NCBI RefSeq assembly: GCF_025231525.1
Contig: NZ_CP103057.1
Location: 3,730,501-3,794,500, forward strand
Direction: 5' to 3'
DNA length: 64,000 nucleotides
Source: Sphingomonas endolithica
GTDB lineage: Bacteria; Pseudomonadota; Alphaproteobacteria; Sphingomonadales; Sphingomonadaceae
Part shown: piece after piece, positions 47,205-56,326 of the stretch
How positions within the stretch are numbered: position 1 is the first letter of the stretch
How the letters are laid out: each line of letters begins with the position of its first letter
Program-made: the position numbers and the translations under genes
The notes under the pieces: model-generated
The model's input: only the letters and a program-made list of their open reading frames with translations
Database searches by the model: none
What the model was told of the DNA's origin: nothing

Positions 47205-47894
47205 ATGGTACATGTCCTGCGCACAGTGTCCACGATGCTTGCGGGTTCGATGCTGCTGCTAAGCTGCGACGTCTCCAGTCGGGTTGCCGACGTCGACAAT
47301 GCGTCAGGCGGCCAGTCAGCCGAGGTGGGGCGTCTGAGCCCCGACGCTTGTCCTAATCTGCAGTCATTCGTAACGGTGCGGAAGCGGGCGACAGCGATGC
47401 CTGCCGCTGCCGCGCTGCCTATCCTGTATCGTTATGCCGCCGACCCCGGCAATGATAATCCCGAGGCTTGCCAGTCGGTCGCGCTCGACGCGGAGATTGC
47501 CACGCGCGAGATGTCGCTCGCGACGGTCCGGCTCTCAGATGGTCGATCGATCAAAGCGCAGGCGAGTTACCGTTGCGACTTGATCGAACCACGTACCACA
47601 GCCTGCAACGGCGCGGTCGAGGATGCCACTGCGCGCCCGTTCCAGGCCGGCATCAAGCCGATAGACCTAAACGAAGCAACCAGTGCCACGGTGGTGAACG
47701 GACTGCCCGGCGCGACGCTGCTCAGCATCCACCGGATACGGGTCGCTCAATCGCTCGATGGCGGGCAGGCGGTGCGGCTTCCGACCAACGCCGCCGTTCG
47801 GCTTGGAAAAAGCGGTGAATTGATGGCGATCGTCGCGATTTACACCGGCGCGCGACCGTGGAAATTCCGTAAAGTGGTCTGGTATTATCACTGA
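47205..47894 (+). CDS. Hypothetical lipoprotein
   Basis: Protein of 229 residues from ATG 47205 with a lipoprotein-like leader (STMLAGSMLLLSC). The mature part has four to five Cys residues (ACPNLQSF, EACQSVAL, YRCDLIEP, TACNGAVED) that may form disulfides, and a C-terminal strand LMAIVAIYTGARPWKFRKVV. I do not recognise a family. Base composition is less GC-rich than most genes here. It stands alone, 235 bases after the tRNA terminator, and is convergent with the large beta-helix gene. Confidence 0.65.
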   Translation: MVHVLRTVSTMLAGSMLLLSCDVSSRVADVDNASGGQSAEVGRLSPDACPNLQSFVTVRKRATAMPAAAALPILYRYAADPGNDNPEACQSVALDAEIATREMSLATVRLSDGRSIKAQASYRCDLIEPRTTACNGAVEDATARPFQAGIKPIDLNEATSATVVNGLPGATLLSIHRIRVAQSLDGGQAVRLPTNAAVRLGKSGELMAIVAIYTGARPWKFRKVVWYYH

Positions 47895-47939
47895 ACGATC
47901 GGGTTGCTAGCGCGGCTAGCACTTCTCGGCGCGCACCGC

Positions 47940-50927
47940 TCAGATGCCGACTGCGTACAGGCTGTGGTGGGTGAGGATGAACAGGGTGCGCTTGTCAGCG
48001 CCGCCGATCACCAGTTGCAGCGGGCGTTCCGGCACGTCGATGCGGCGGGAGAGGGTGCCGTCGGCGGCGTAGACGAACACCTGGCCGTTGGCGACGTAGA
48101 GGTTGCCGGCGGCATCGCGTGCGACGCTTTCGCCGCCGCGATCGGCGACCACCTTGAGATCGGTGACGGTGCCGCTCGCGCCGACCAGCCCGCTATAGGT
48201 GCGGTTCTCCGAGCCGTTGGTTAGAAACACCCGCTCGCCGGGTTTGGCGGTGACCAGGCCGTACGCATCGAGTGTGTCCGACCAGCGCCAGCCCTGGTGA
48301 TCGTTCGGCCCCTGGTTCCACACGCGGAAGGCGGGGAGGACGAGCGAGCCATCCGGCGAGACATATTCCTGTGCCTTGGGCTCGGCAAGGCCGCGGACGA
48401 AGAAGTCGGCCAGCGGCGGATATTGGTAGGTCTTGGGATCGATCCGGTCGGCGAATTCGCCATTGGACCAGACGTTGACCGGTAAAGCGGTGGCGGCGGC
48501 GCTGCGCACCTTGCTCGGGGTTGGGGCGATCACGCGAACGTCGAAGGGCTTGGCCGGATCGATGCTGTAGACGCTGGCGTCGCGGCCGGCCGAGGACAGG
48601 ACGAGCAGGTCGCCCGACCGGTCGATCGCCAGATTGACCGGATCGAGCGGCGCATCGGCGACGATCGTCAGGCCTTCCTTCTCCGACCAACCGTGGATGC
48701 GCTGGAACTGGCGATCGATGAAATACAGCTTGCCCTTGGCATCGACCGCGGCACCGGCGATCGAATAGAAGCCGTCGGCGAGTTTCTCGACGCCGGGCGT
48801 GACTGGCACGGCGGCGCGTGCGGACGAGGCCTGGAAATCGAGCCTGGCGAATTCGCGTTCGCGGACTTCCTGGCCGCTGGTCACATCCTTGATGGCGTTT
48901 TCGAACGGGAACTTGCTGGCGCGGGTATAGGTCCCGCAGCCCTTGTCGTCGCAACTGGCAAAGCCGCTCTCGGCGTTGACGTGTACGTTGCGGAAGCGAA
49001 TGTCGTTCGAATTGTAGAGCTTCACGGCCGCATCCATCGGCTTGATCGAGCGCGTCACGCGATAGCCGTGATAATTGGCGAACAGGATGTTGCGCGAATT
49101 GCGGAATTCCGTCGAGATTGCATTCACCCCATCGCGCACTTCCTGCTCGGTCTGCGGCGCGAGGAACTCCCAATTCTCGACATTATCCAGCACGATCTCG
49201 GCGCGGTAATGATGCTCCGCGGAAAGCTCGTAGACATGGCCGGGGGTCTTGGTGTCGGACACGTAGAAACCCGCCGAGGCCAGGGTGTTGGGCGACCACA
49301 AAGCGGCGAAGGTGCCGCCGCCGCCATCCGTCACCCAGATGCTGGGATGTTGCCCGTCCTGGCGCGCCTTGGCGTCGTTGGGGGCGATCGGGCTGCCTTT
49401 GGACAGCACGGTGCCGCCGCCGCCCTGGATCTTGACGTCGTTGACCATCGACGCCTCGCCCGCCTTCCACAGCAAGGCAGTGGCGCGCGGATTGACGGCG
49501 CCGGTCCACAGGCCAAGCCCTGAGACAATGGCATTGCCACCCTTGCCGCTTTGCAGCAGCGCCTTGGGGCCGCCGACGCCCATGTAAGCCGGGGTTTCAT
49601 CGGGCAAATAGAGGTGCGTGAGGCTGGGATGGAGCGCGATCAGCACGCTGTCAGGGCGTAGCTTGAGCGTGTCGGTCAGGCGGTAGCGGCCCATGGGGAG
49701 ATAGACGACGCGGTGCGTGTCGACCGCGCGCTGCAGCGCGACGGTGTCGTCGGTCTGATCGTCACCCTTGACGCCGAGATCGCGGGCATTGGCCCAGTCG
49801 CGCACCGGCGGCAGCGCGCGGATTGCCGGTGCCGGGCGCGCGGGCAGGCGGCCGAGCGGGGCGATCTTGATGTCGGTGGCATAGTCGCCGATCGCGCCGA
49901 GGCCCGGCAGCTTCAGGCCATAGGAGAAGTCCGCCACGCGGTAGGCGCGGGCCGGCGCGGCGATGGTCTTGCCGCTCTCGCGGAAGCGCGCGAACACCGG
50001 CGTGTTCAAGGCGACGGCATTGTCGAAGCCGATCTGCGTGAACACGTTGTTTTCGTTCGAGATCACCACGCCGGCCTGCGACACGTTCTCAAGCCGCACG
50101 TCCTTGCCCCACAGCGAATCCGAATAGCCGCGATCGATCTCGATGCCGACCGGGGTGTTCTTGATGGCGACGTTGACCAGCGTAAGATCGACTTCGTGCT
50201 CGCGGATCGCCGCATCGCGCTGGCCGTCGAATTCGGAGTCGATCAGCGTGAACTGCCAGGCGGGCGAGGTCTTCTCGGTCAGGATGCCGTAGCGCCCGCC
50301 ATAGAAGCGCAGTTTCTCCGCCTCGTTGCCGGCCTGGTAGATGCCGGCCAGCCCCGAGCCGAGATGGAAATCGATATGCCTCAGGTATCCGTGCTGCGCG
50401 ACGCGGAAGCGCACCGCGACCGCACCTTCATTGCCACGCCCGATCTCGAAATCCACGTTGGAGAGGGTCGAATAGAAGGTGCTGGAGGTGGCGTCGAAGA
50501 TCGCCGGATCGAACGGCACGTTGCTGGGCGGCGGGACCGGTGCCTTGCCGACGCGATACTGGTCCTCGCCGGTGAAGCTGACCATCGCCGCCACGCCGCT
50601 GCCGAAGCCCGCGCTGTCGTCGCCCAGCACGATCACCGGCCGCGTCGCGCCGACGCCGAAGATGCGCACGGCGGAGCGCACCAGGATCGTGCGGCTGATG
50701 CGATAGCGGCCTGAAGGCAGAAACACGACGCCGCCATGACCGCCCACTGCCGCCGCATCGATTGCGCTCTGCAGCGCGGCACTGTCATCGGCGCGCCCGT
50801 CGCCCACGCCGCGCACGGTGATGGCGCGGGGGTCGCTCGGGGCGCTGAGATAGACCGAGCTCGACTTGGCCAAGGCCGGGACGGGCGCGAGCATCACCGC
50901 GGCGCAGAACAGAAAGGTCTGCTTCAT
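47940..50927 (-). CDS. Secreted beta-helix (GH55/pectate-lyase-like) protein fused to SMP-30-type propeller
   Basis: Exported protein of 995 residues. After a signal peptide (FLFCAAVMLAPVPALA) come two right-handed beta-helix units, each opening with the pectate-lyase-superfamily signature: GVGDGRADDSAALQSAIDAA (from about residue 40) and LGVKGDDQTDDTVALQRAVD (about 384). The conserved block LSAEHHYRAEIVLDNVENWE follows. From about 715 the chain becomes an SMP-30/gluconolactonase-like propeller (LADGFYSIAGAAVDAKGKLY, LDPVNLAIDRSGDLLVLSS, ending RPLQLVIGGADKRTLFI). A probable enzyme that cuts a glycan and opens a sugar lactone. It follows a LuxR-type gene by 61 bases. Confidence 0.8.
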   Translation of the reverse strand: MKQTFLFCAAVMLAPVPALAKSSSVYLSAPSDPRAITVRGVGDGRADDSAALQSAIDAAAVGGHGGVVFLPSGRYRISRTILVRSAVRIFGVGATRPVIVLGDDSAGFGSGVAAMVSFTGEDQYRVGKAPVPPPSNVPFDPAIFDATSSTFYSTLSNVDFEIGRGNEGAVAVRFRVAQHGYLRHIDFHLGSGLAGIYQAGNEAEKLRFYGGRYGILTEKTSPAWQFTLIDSEFDGQRDAAIREHEVDLTLVNVAIKNTPVGIEIDRGYSDSLWGKDVRLENVSQAGVVISNENNVFTQIGFDNAVALNTPVFARFRESGKTIAAPARAYRVADFSYGLKLPGLGAIGDYATDIKIAPLGRLPARPAPAIRALPPVRDWANARDLGVKGDDQTDDTVALQRAVDTHRVVYLPMGRYRLTDTLKLRPDSVLIALHPSLTHLYLPDETPAYMGVGGPKALLQSGKGGNAIVSGLGLWTGAVNPRATALLWKAGEASMVNDVKIQGGGGTVLSKGSPIAPNDAKARQDGQHPSIWVTDGGGGTFAALWSPNTLASAGFYVSDTKTPGHVYELSAEHHYRAEIVLDNVENWEFLAPQTEQEVRDGVNAISTEFRNSRNILFANYHGYRVTRSIKPMDAAVKLYNSNDIRFRNVHVNAESGFASCDDKGCGTYTRASKFPFENAIKDVTSGQEVREREFARLDFQASSARAAVPVTPGVEKLADGFYSIAGAAVDAKGKLYFIDRQFQRIHGWSEKEGLTIVADAPLDPVNLAIDRSGDLLVLSSAGRDASVYSIDPAKPFDVRVIAPTPSKVRSAAATALPVNVWSNGEFADRIDPKTYQYPPLADFFVRGLAEPKAQEYVSPDGSLVLPAFRVWNQGPNDHQGWRWSDTLDAYGLVTAKPGERVFLTNGSENRTYSGLVGASGTVTDLKVVADRGGESVARDAAGNLYVANGQVFVYAADGTLSRRIDVPERPLQLVIGGADKRTLFILTHHSLYAVGI

Positions 50928-50988
50928 GCTGTATTGTCCGATCGTGCGACCGGCGCCGGATTGGTGCCGGGTGTCAGGGTAGGCGCCT

Positions 50989-51264
50989 TCAGCAGGCGTG
51001 GAGCGACAAGGTCTGCGCGGCGATCGCCACCTGCGTGCGGTTGCGCACGTTCAGCTTGCGCATCAGCGCGGTCATGTGCGCCTTCACCGTCGCCTCGGCG
51101 ATGCCGAGATCATAGGCGATCTGCTTGTTGAGCTGGCCGGAGCGGACGCCGCGCAGCACCTTCAATTGCGTCGGGGTGAGCCGGATGTCGGTCTTGGCGG
51201 CGGGCGCGATGGCGACCGGCGTCGCCCCGATCTGGCGCGTTGGTGGAAAGGCTTCCCTCATCAT
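50989..51264 (-). CDS. Stand-alone LuxR-type HTH regulator
   Basis: Protein of 91 residues that is essentially just a LuxR/GerE DNA-binding domain: LTPTQLKVLRGVRSGQLNKQ, IAYDLGIAEATVKAHMTALM, RKLNVRNRTQVAIAAQ. There is no receiver or ligand domain. ATG 51264 (or 51261) follows AGGAG, four to seven bases away; the longer open frame is not conserved in character. It precedes the beta-helix gene and is divergent from gntP, so both are likely targets. Confidence 0.83.
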   Translation of the reverse strand: MMREAFPPTRQIGATPVAIAPAAKTDIRLTPTQLKVLRGVRSGQLNKQIAYDLGIAEATVKAHMTALMRKLNVRNRTQVAIAAQTLSLHAC

Positions 51265-51543
51265 CCCTGCTCCTAGGCTCTTGGCCGAAATCGCTGTCCG
51301 AGCCCGGGCATCGTGCCCGCGCTCGGTTCTCGCAGCCGTGCCGGTTGATCCGGAATCGGTTGGACAGGTTGCAGTATGTTCCTCAATTATTGCCTCGATC
51401 AAGCCTTTTCTATTGCCGATCGCCGAAAACCGGTCCTACAACTTCATGGAATACCCGGCAGGCGAATGCGCCGCCAGGGAGATAGGGGAGGCGGCGATGC
51501 CGGGAATGATGAACGGGCGGATGGGCCAGGCGGGGACGTTGCG

Positions 51544-52884
51544 ATGACCGGCGGCGACATCCGGTTGATCGTCGCCGCGCTGGCCGGCATCCTGCTCGCC
51601 GTGCTGCTGATCGTGCGTGGCCGATTGCATCCTTTTCTCGGCCTGTTGTGCGGGGCCTTTGCGGTCGGCGCTCTGGCCGGGCTGCCGCTTTCCGAGACGG
51701 CCAAGGCGGTGCAGAAGGGGGTAGGCGACATTGTCGGCGGGACGGGGCTGGTGGTCGCGCTCGGCCTGTCGCTCGGCGCGATGCTGCATCTGTCGGGCGC
51801 GGCGGCGTCGCTCGCCAGCGGCGCGCTGAGAATGACCGGCGTCAAGGCCGCGCCATGGGCGACGCTCGGCATCGCGATCATCATCGGCTTGCCGTTGTTC
51901 TTCGAAACGGGGCTTGTCCTGCTGCTGCCGATCGTGATGGCGGCCGCCGCGGCGATGCCAGAGGAAGAGGATCAGGATTATGCCAAGCTCAGGCTGATCA
52001 TGCCGGCACTGGCGGGTCTGGGCGTGGTGCATGCGCTGGTGCCGCCGCATCCCGGGCCGTTGCTGGCGGTCGAGGCGCTGGGCGCCAATCTCGGGCTGAC
52101 CATGCTGTATGGGATCGCCATCGCGATCCCGATCGCCATCATCGCGGGGCCGGTGCTGGCCAAGGTGGTCGGGCGAGGCGTGAAACTGACCACGCCGGTG
52201 CTGCTGGATCATCCGTTCGAGATCGCGCCGCCGCGGCACCTGGTATCGCTGTTCATCGTGCTGCTGCCGGTGGTGCTGATCGCCACGGGGGAATTGGGCA
52301 AGCTGGTGCCGTCGCTGAAAGACAACACGTTGCTGATGGCGGCGAGCAACCCGGTGCTGGCATTGCTCGTCACCAACCTCATCGCCTTGCCGCTGCTGTT
52401 CGGGCGGCGGCTGAGCGAGGCGGCGATCCAGGATGCGGTGTGGTTCGAGACGATGGGCGCGGCGGGCGCGATCCTGCTGGCGATCGGCGCGGGCGGGGCG
52501 CTGAAGCAGGTGTTGGTCACCGCCGGCCTATCGGACCTGCTCGCGCGGCTGGTGCTGATGTATTCGATCTCGCCGCTGCTGCTTGGCTGGCTGGTCGCGG
52601 TCGGCATCCGGCTCGCGGCGGGCTCGGCGACGGTGGCGACGATCACCGCGGTCGGCATCATGCCGGGCGTGGTGATGTGGTCGGACGTGTCGCCCGAACT
52701 GGTCGTGCTGGCGATCGGCGCGGGATCGGTTTTCTTCAGCCATGTCAACGATCCGGGCTTCTGGCTGGTCAAGGGCTATGTCGGCACCAGCACCGCGGAT
52801 ACGTTCCGCACCTGGTCGATGCTGGAGACGGTGATCTCGGTCGCCGGTCTCGCGATGGTGATCGGGCTGAGCTATTTTGTTTGA
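51544..52884 (+). CDS. gntP: Gluconate:proton symporter, GntP family
   Basis: Inner membrane transporter of 446 residues with about 12 hydrophobic segments. Family features include GVGDIVGGTGLVVALGLSLG, ATLGIAIIIGLPLFFETGLV, VPPHPGPLLAVEALG, GSATVATITAVGIM and SHVNDPGFWLVKGYVG. GntP proteins import gluconate and related aldonates with protons. ATG 51544 gives the usual length and follows GGGGAC by six to eight bases. It overlaps the regulator gene downstream by eight bases, so the pair is one operon. Confidence 0.92.
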   Translation: MTGGDIRLIVAALAGILLAVLLIVRGRLHPFLGLLCGAFAVGALAGLPLSETAKAVQKGVGDIVGGTGLVVALGLSLGAMLHLSGAAASLASGALRMTGVKAAPWATLGIAIIIGLPLFFETGLVLLLPIVMAAAAAMPEEEDQDYAKLRLIMPALAGLGVVHALVPPHPGPLLAVEALGANLGLTMLYGIAIAIPIAIIAGPVLAKVVGRGVKLTTPVLLDHPFEIAPPRHLVSLFIVLLPVVLIATGELGKLVPSLKDNTLLMAASNPVLALLVTNLIALPLLFGRRLSEAAIQDAVWFETMGAAGAILLAIGAGGALKQVLVTAGLSDLLARLVLMYSISPLLLGWLVAVGIRLAAGSATVATITAVGIMPGVVMWSDVSPELVVLAIGAGSVFFSHVNDPGFWLVKGYVGTSTADTFRTWSMLETVISVAGLAMVIGLSYFV

Positions 52885-53578
52885 TGCGCGCAAGCCGCCA
52901 GTGAGCGAGGGGCGGCTGGCCGACCGCGCCTATACGGCGATCGTGCAGATCATCAACCAGGACGCGCTGGCGACGGGCGACCGCCTGCCCTCCGAGGCGC
53001 GGCTGGCCGAGAGCTTCGGCATGTCGCGCAGCATCGTGCGCGAGGCGCTGGTGCGGCTGGCGGCCGACGGCATCACCGAGGCGCGACGCGGCGCGGGGTC
53101 GTTCGTCAAGCGGCGCCCGTCCGAACGGCTCGGCTCGCACATGCCGATGGATGCGCTGGCGCCGACCTTGGGCACGTACGAGGTGCGTTTCGTGCTGGAG
53201 GCCGAAACCGCTAGGCTGGCAGCGCAGCGGCGCTCGCACAGCCAGTTGGAGACGATCGAGAGTGCTCTGGTCGCGCTGCGTGGCGCGCTGCTGTCCAGCG
53301 CGCCGGCGCATGACGAGGATTGGGTGCTGCATCGTGCGATCGCGGAGGCCACGGCGAACCAGGCATTCGTGACGATGTTCGATCACTTGCGCGAAGAGGT
53401 GATGCGGATCCTGCGCGCCGGCGTCGACATCTCGCGCTCGCGCCCGCCGCACGTGATCGGTGCAATGATGGACGAGCATGACGCGATCGTCGATGCGATC
53501 CGCGCGCAGGATGCGGACGGCGCGGCGCTGGCGATGCGCTGGCATCTGTCGCAGGGGCGCAAGCGATTGATGCCGTGA
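52877..53578 (+). CDS. GntR/FadR-family transcription regulator
   Basis: Regulator of 233 residues: N-terminal winged helix (GDRLPSEARLAESFGMSRSI, VREALVRLAADGITEARRGA) and C-terminal FCD ligand domain, with helical blocks EVRFVLEAETARLAAQRR, HRAIAEATANQAFVTMFDHL and MMDEHDAIVDAIRAQDADGA whose acidic/His residues usually bind metal and a small carboxylate. The start is TTG 52877 inside gntP, or GTG 52901. It overlaps gntP and probably represses the gnt genes until gluconate or a phosphorylated derivative binds. Confidence 0.88.
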   Translation: MFDARKPPVSEGRLADRAYTAIVQIINQDALATGDRLPSEARLAESFGMSRSIVREALVRLAADGITEARRGAGSFVKRRPSERLGSHMPMDALAPTLGTYEVRFVLEAETARLAAQRRSHSQLETIESALVALRGALLSSAPAHDEDWVLHRAIAEATANQAFVTMFDHLREEVMRILRAGVDISRSRPPHVIGAMMDEHDAIVDAIRAQDADGAALAMRWHLSQGRKRLMP

Positions 53579-53717
53579 GCGGTGGCGGGGGGCGACCGTC
53601 GGCTGACTGGCAGGCGTGCGGATCAGCGTAACGGCGCGATTGACGGAACGGTTGCGCCGCGTCTCGGTTCTAGCTGTCCTTGCGGTTCTGGCGGCGAGAC
53701 GGCTCAGGAGATAATCG

Positions 53718-54254
53718 ATGACGCAGCCGCTGGTGCCACCACCTGGACCGGTCCAACTCAGTGAAGCGCTCGAGCGTAACATCACGGCGCTCGAACGACG
53801 TCAATCGAGGGAGGCCGCTGCAGCATCGCTGGAGGACCGGGTAGCTCAGGCGATTACGGCCTTCACCGGCAGCATGCGCTTCGTGTACCTGCATTTGGTC
53901 GTCTATGCTGCCTGGATTGCGGTGAATTCGGGTATCGTGCCTGGGTTCAAGCCCTTCGACCCGAGCTTCGTGATCCTGGCGTCCGAAGCCTCGGTCGAGG
54001 CAATCTTCCTCTCGACCTTCGTTCTCATCAGCCAGAACAGGATGCAGCAGGCAGCCGACAAGCGAGCGGACCTGGACCTGCACATCAACCTGCTGGCAGA
54101 ACATGAGTTGACCAAGCTCGCCATCGTCGTGAACGCGATCGCGGAGAAGATGCAGGTATCGGTTCCTGCTGAAATGAGCGAGGTCGAGCGGGACATTGCG
54201 CCGGAGGCTGTGCTGGACGAGCTGGAAGGTAGACAAAGCGACGCGGCGCACTGA
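53718..54254 (+). CDS. DUF1003 membrane protein
   Basis: Protein of 178 residues with two transmembrane helices (about 53-71 and 85-107) and the DUF1003 pattern: AQAITAFTGSMRFVYLHLV, PGFKPFDPSFVILASEASVE, IFLSTFVLISQNRMQQAADK, RADLDLHINLLAEHELTKL. The C-terminal cytoplasmic helix is acidic. Function of the family is unknown. It is the first gene of the less GC-rich block between gntR and gntK and is convergent with the DUF3617 gene. Confidence 0.88.
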   Translation: MTQPLVPPPGPVQLSEALERNITALERRQSREAAAASLEDRVAQAITAFTGSMRFVYLHLVVYAAWIAVNSGIVPGFKPFDPSFVILASEASVEAIFLSTFVLISQNRMQQAADKRADLDLHINLLAEHELTKLAIVVNAIAEKMQVSVPAEMSEVERDIAPEAVLDELEGRQSDAAH

Positions 54255-54273
54255 TTATTTGTGGTCAATCAGC

Positions 54274-54714
54274 TTAGCATTCTCCAACGCGCTTGGCTTC
54301 CATTCGCGAGCGCATCTCGATCTCCTTGCCCTTGCGGCGCTGTAAGGACGTTGATGTACCGACATAGCTGTCGGCCGAATACCGGCCATGAGATCTGGTC
54401 ACTATGACATCGTCCGACTCGACAGCTTTGCATTCGGTCTCAAACGAGAAAGCGCCATCTTTGACATTGCTCTTTAGCACCCTGCAAAGACTTGCATCCG
54501 AGAAAGCCAATCCGGGTCCTTTAGCGGCATCTTTCGTAGCGAGGCAGATCACATGAGGCTTCCGAGCCGGTGTCGGATTGTCGTTGCGTCGACCGTCAAA
54601 GAGAGCCTCTTTCATTTGAATGCTGACTTCCCACCGTCCAGCAGAGATCGGCGTAGATGCCGGGGCGGCCGTGACCAACGACAATAATCCGAGTGCCATC
54701 TTGGCCATCGCCAT
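54274..54714 (-). CDS. DUF3617 family exported protein
   Basis: Protein of 146 residues with a signal peptide (MALGLLSLVTAAPAST). The mature part starts ISAGRWEVSIQMKEALFDGR, the usual opening of DUF3617 proteins, then HVICLATKDAAK, CRVLKSNVKDGAFSFETECK and a strand-rich end SRMEAKRVGEC with paired Cys residues. The family is periplasmic, common in sphingomonads and of unknown function. Confidence 0.82.
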   Translation of the reverse strand: MAMAKMALGLLSLVTAAPASTPISAGRWEVSIQMKEALFDGRRNDNPTPARKPHVICLATKDAAKGPGLAFSDASLCRVLKSNVKDGAFSFETECKAVESDDVIVTRSHGRYSADSYVGTSTSLQRRKGKEIEMRSRMEAKRVGEC

Positions 54715-54781
54715 CTCTCCCGCCTTTTTGATCGACTGCGTTTAGATATCAAAAGGCTGCTATCTGCTTCTGCACCCGTCG

Positions 54782-55231
54782 TTAAGTTCCGCTGCTATCT
54801 CGTACCTCAGACCGGCATCTCGTCTTGGTTCCTTTGACAAATACGGTCGCTCTCTCCCCGGAGCCCATCCGCGTCACGATCTTGCGCCCTTTCCACATGA
54901 ACTTGAAATCAACCGGACCTTCGAGGTTACAAACTGCTCCGTTGCCTCTTGGAAGGCACATGTTCTCCAACCGGCGGTAATCCTCCACAGTAGCCGGCTC
55001 AACTGGCGTCACCCCCACACCCGTCGCCGTCGATCCCCCAATGAGAAAACGCTGTCCGAAGTTCATGGCGTTCACAGTCCAGTCGATCCGACCGTCGAGT
55101 GCCGCAGGTCGCTCGATCCCACTATCTACCGCTAGTCGCGAACAAAAATCTCCAGCTGGGATGTCAACCGACGAGGCCGTGGCTTGCCCGGTCAACACCA
55201 AGAGGGCCACACCTGCCGAGAGACGCCGCAT
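54782..55231 (-). CDS. Hypothetical exported protein
   Basis: Protein of 149 residues with an N-terminal signal peptide (RLSAGVALLVLTGQATAS). The mature part has Cys residues in DFCSRLAV, ENMCLPRG, AVCNLEG and TRCRSEV, so disulfides are likely, and a basic strand FKFMWKGRKIVTRM. No family is recognised. It is on the same strand as the DUF3617 gene, 67 bases upstream of it; both encode small exported proteins of similar make-up. Confidence 0.65.
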   Translation of the reverse strand: MRRLSAGVALLVLTGQATASSVDIPAGDFCSRLAVDSGIERPAALDGRIDWTVNAMNFGQRFLIGGSTATGVGVTPVEPATVEDYRRLENMCLPRGNGAVCNLEGPVDFKFMWKGRKIVTRMGSGERATVFVKGTKTRCRSEVRDSSGT

Positions 55232-55425
55232 ATGCTCAATCCTTACATCTGGTGGTCACGTGTGTGCACCGCACGTATTGCAACTCAAAGTCAGCCTTCT
55301 GGGAAGCACGAGATGCCGATCGTAGATCCACTGTTGAGGGTTTAGCAGTCTGCCGGTTGGTAGCCGGGACGGCCGGAATTGGTGGAAAGCGGTCGTTCAC
55401 TTTCATCGCGTATCGCGGTTGATAA

Positions 55426-55890
55426 ATGGGGGACGACCTGACCGGCAAAAGCTATCGAGATGAGCTTATGCGCGCCGATCCGAGGCCAGACGCCGAGGAG
55501 CTTCGCCGCAAAGTCGCGGTATACCATGAATATTATCGAACTTACGGAAAGGCGAAGGAGGCCTTTCTGGACGCCCATGCCGATGATATCGAGGCGTTCC
55601 AGTTTACCGACGACGATCCTAATTTGGGATTGGCCTTAGCGGCGTTGCGCGCCTCAATGTACGATGAGCCAGACTTCCTTTTTCTAGTCGCAGCAGGGCC
55701 GTTGGAAGATATTCTGCGAAAGCCGGATCAGGATATTCTGGCAAGAGTGTTGGTCGAGGCGCGCAAGAGCGCTCGTTTTCGGTGGATGCTCACTGGCATC
55801 TTCCTTCACGCGATTCCCGACGTAGCTCGGCCCGAAATCGTTCTGGCTATCGGAACGATGACGGAAGCGGACCCAATGCCACCGAGATAA
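55426..55890 (+). CDS. Hypothetical protein, DUF6869-like
   Basis: Cytoplasmic, acidic protein of 154 residues, mostly helical. DDDPNLGLALAALRASMYDE, FLVAAGPLEDILRKPDQDIL and ARVLVEARKSARFRWMLTGI resemble the DUF6869 family, by recollection only. No catalytic motif is seen. It has no operon partner. GC content is clearly below that of the housekeeping genes here, in line with the rest of this block. Confidence 0.6.
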   Translation: MGDDLTGKSYRDELMRADPRPDAEELRRKVAVYHEYYRTYGKAKEAFLDAHADDIEAFQFTDDDPNLGLALAALRASMYDEPDFLFLVAAGPLEDILRKPDQDILARVLVEARKSARFRWMLTGIFLHAIPDVARPEIVLAIGTMTEADPMPPR

Positions 55891-56326
55891 GCAAAAACTT
55901 CACCTCGGTTGCGCGGAGGTCCGCAACTGGGCATCAGCTGCCATGTCGGCGAAGACCGCGAGGCTAGCCCAGCCGAGCGCATCTTCGGGACCGCCCATCG
56001 ATAGTCCACTACCAAAAGCACGGTGATCACGCCTGTTACTACCAGCGACAAGCCGTAGCTCCAGCGCTTCCAAATGCGTTGTCCGGTAGAGACGGACGGG
56101 TGCTGCACATCGCCAGACTTAACGAATGCAAGCTCGCAAGCAAGTTTAGCGTGCCATCCAACATCCAGGTCGGGCGTGTTTCCCGAAAGGCGGGTTCAGA
56201 CGAGAAGGTCAGCGAAGCGCACAGTCGCATACCGGCCGCAACTCGAGGCGCTCAGGCTCCGCAGCATTATCGTTGACGCCTGAGCCCGGAAGGCTGCAAG
56301 TTGCCACCGGACTTCTGCTATGCCCT
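55891..56326. other. Gap with decayed small-protein remnant
   Basis: No convincing intact gene. On the minus strand from 56108 a frame starts with a membrane-like helix (WSYGLSLVVTGVITVLLVVD) but then loses coding character; another frame nearby reads MGGPEDALGWASLAVFADMA. This looks like a short membrane protein gene broken by a frameshift. It also contains one copy of a short dispersed repeat (55923-55945). Confidence 0.35.
55923..55945. repeat. Short dispersed repeat, copy 1
   Basis: Matches GCAACTGGGC-R-T-Y-AGCTGCCATG. A second copy lies at 57016-57038 and a degenerate one near 57562. All are in non-coding parts of the less GC-rich block. Confidence 0.5.

Noticed and set aside
55806..56108. 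100-codon minus-strand frame as an intact membrane protein
   Set aside because: Only the first helix looks coding; the rest overlaps the convergent gene and resembles noise, so it is described as a remnant instead.
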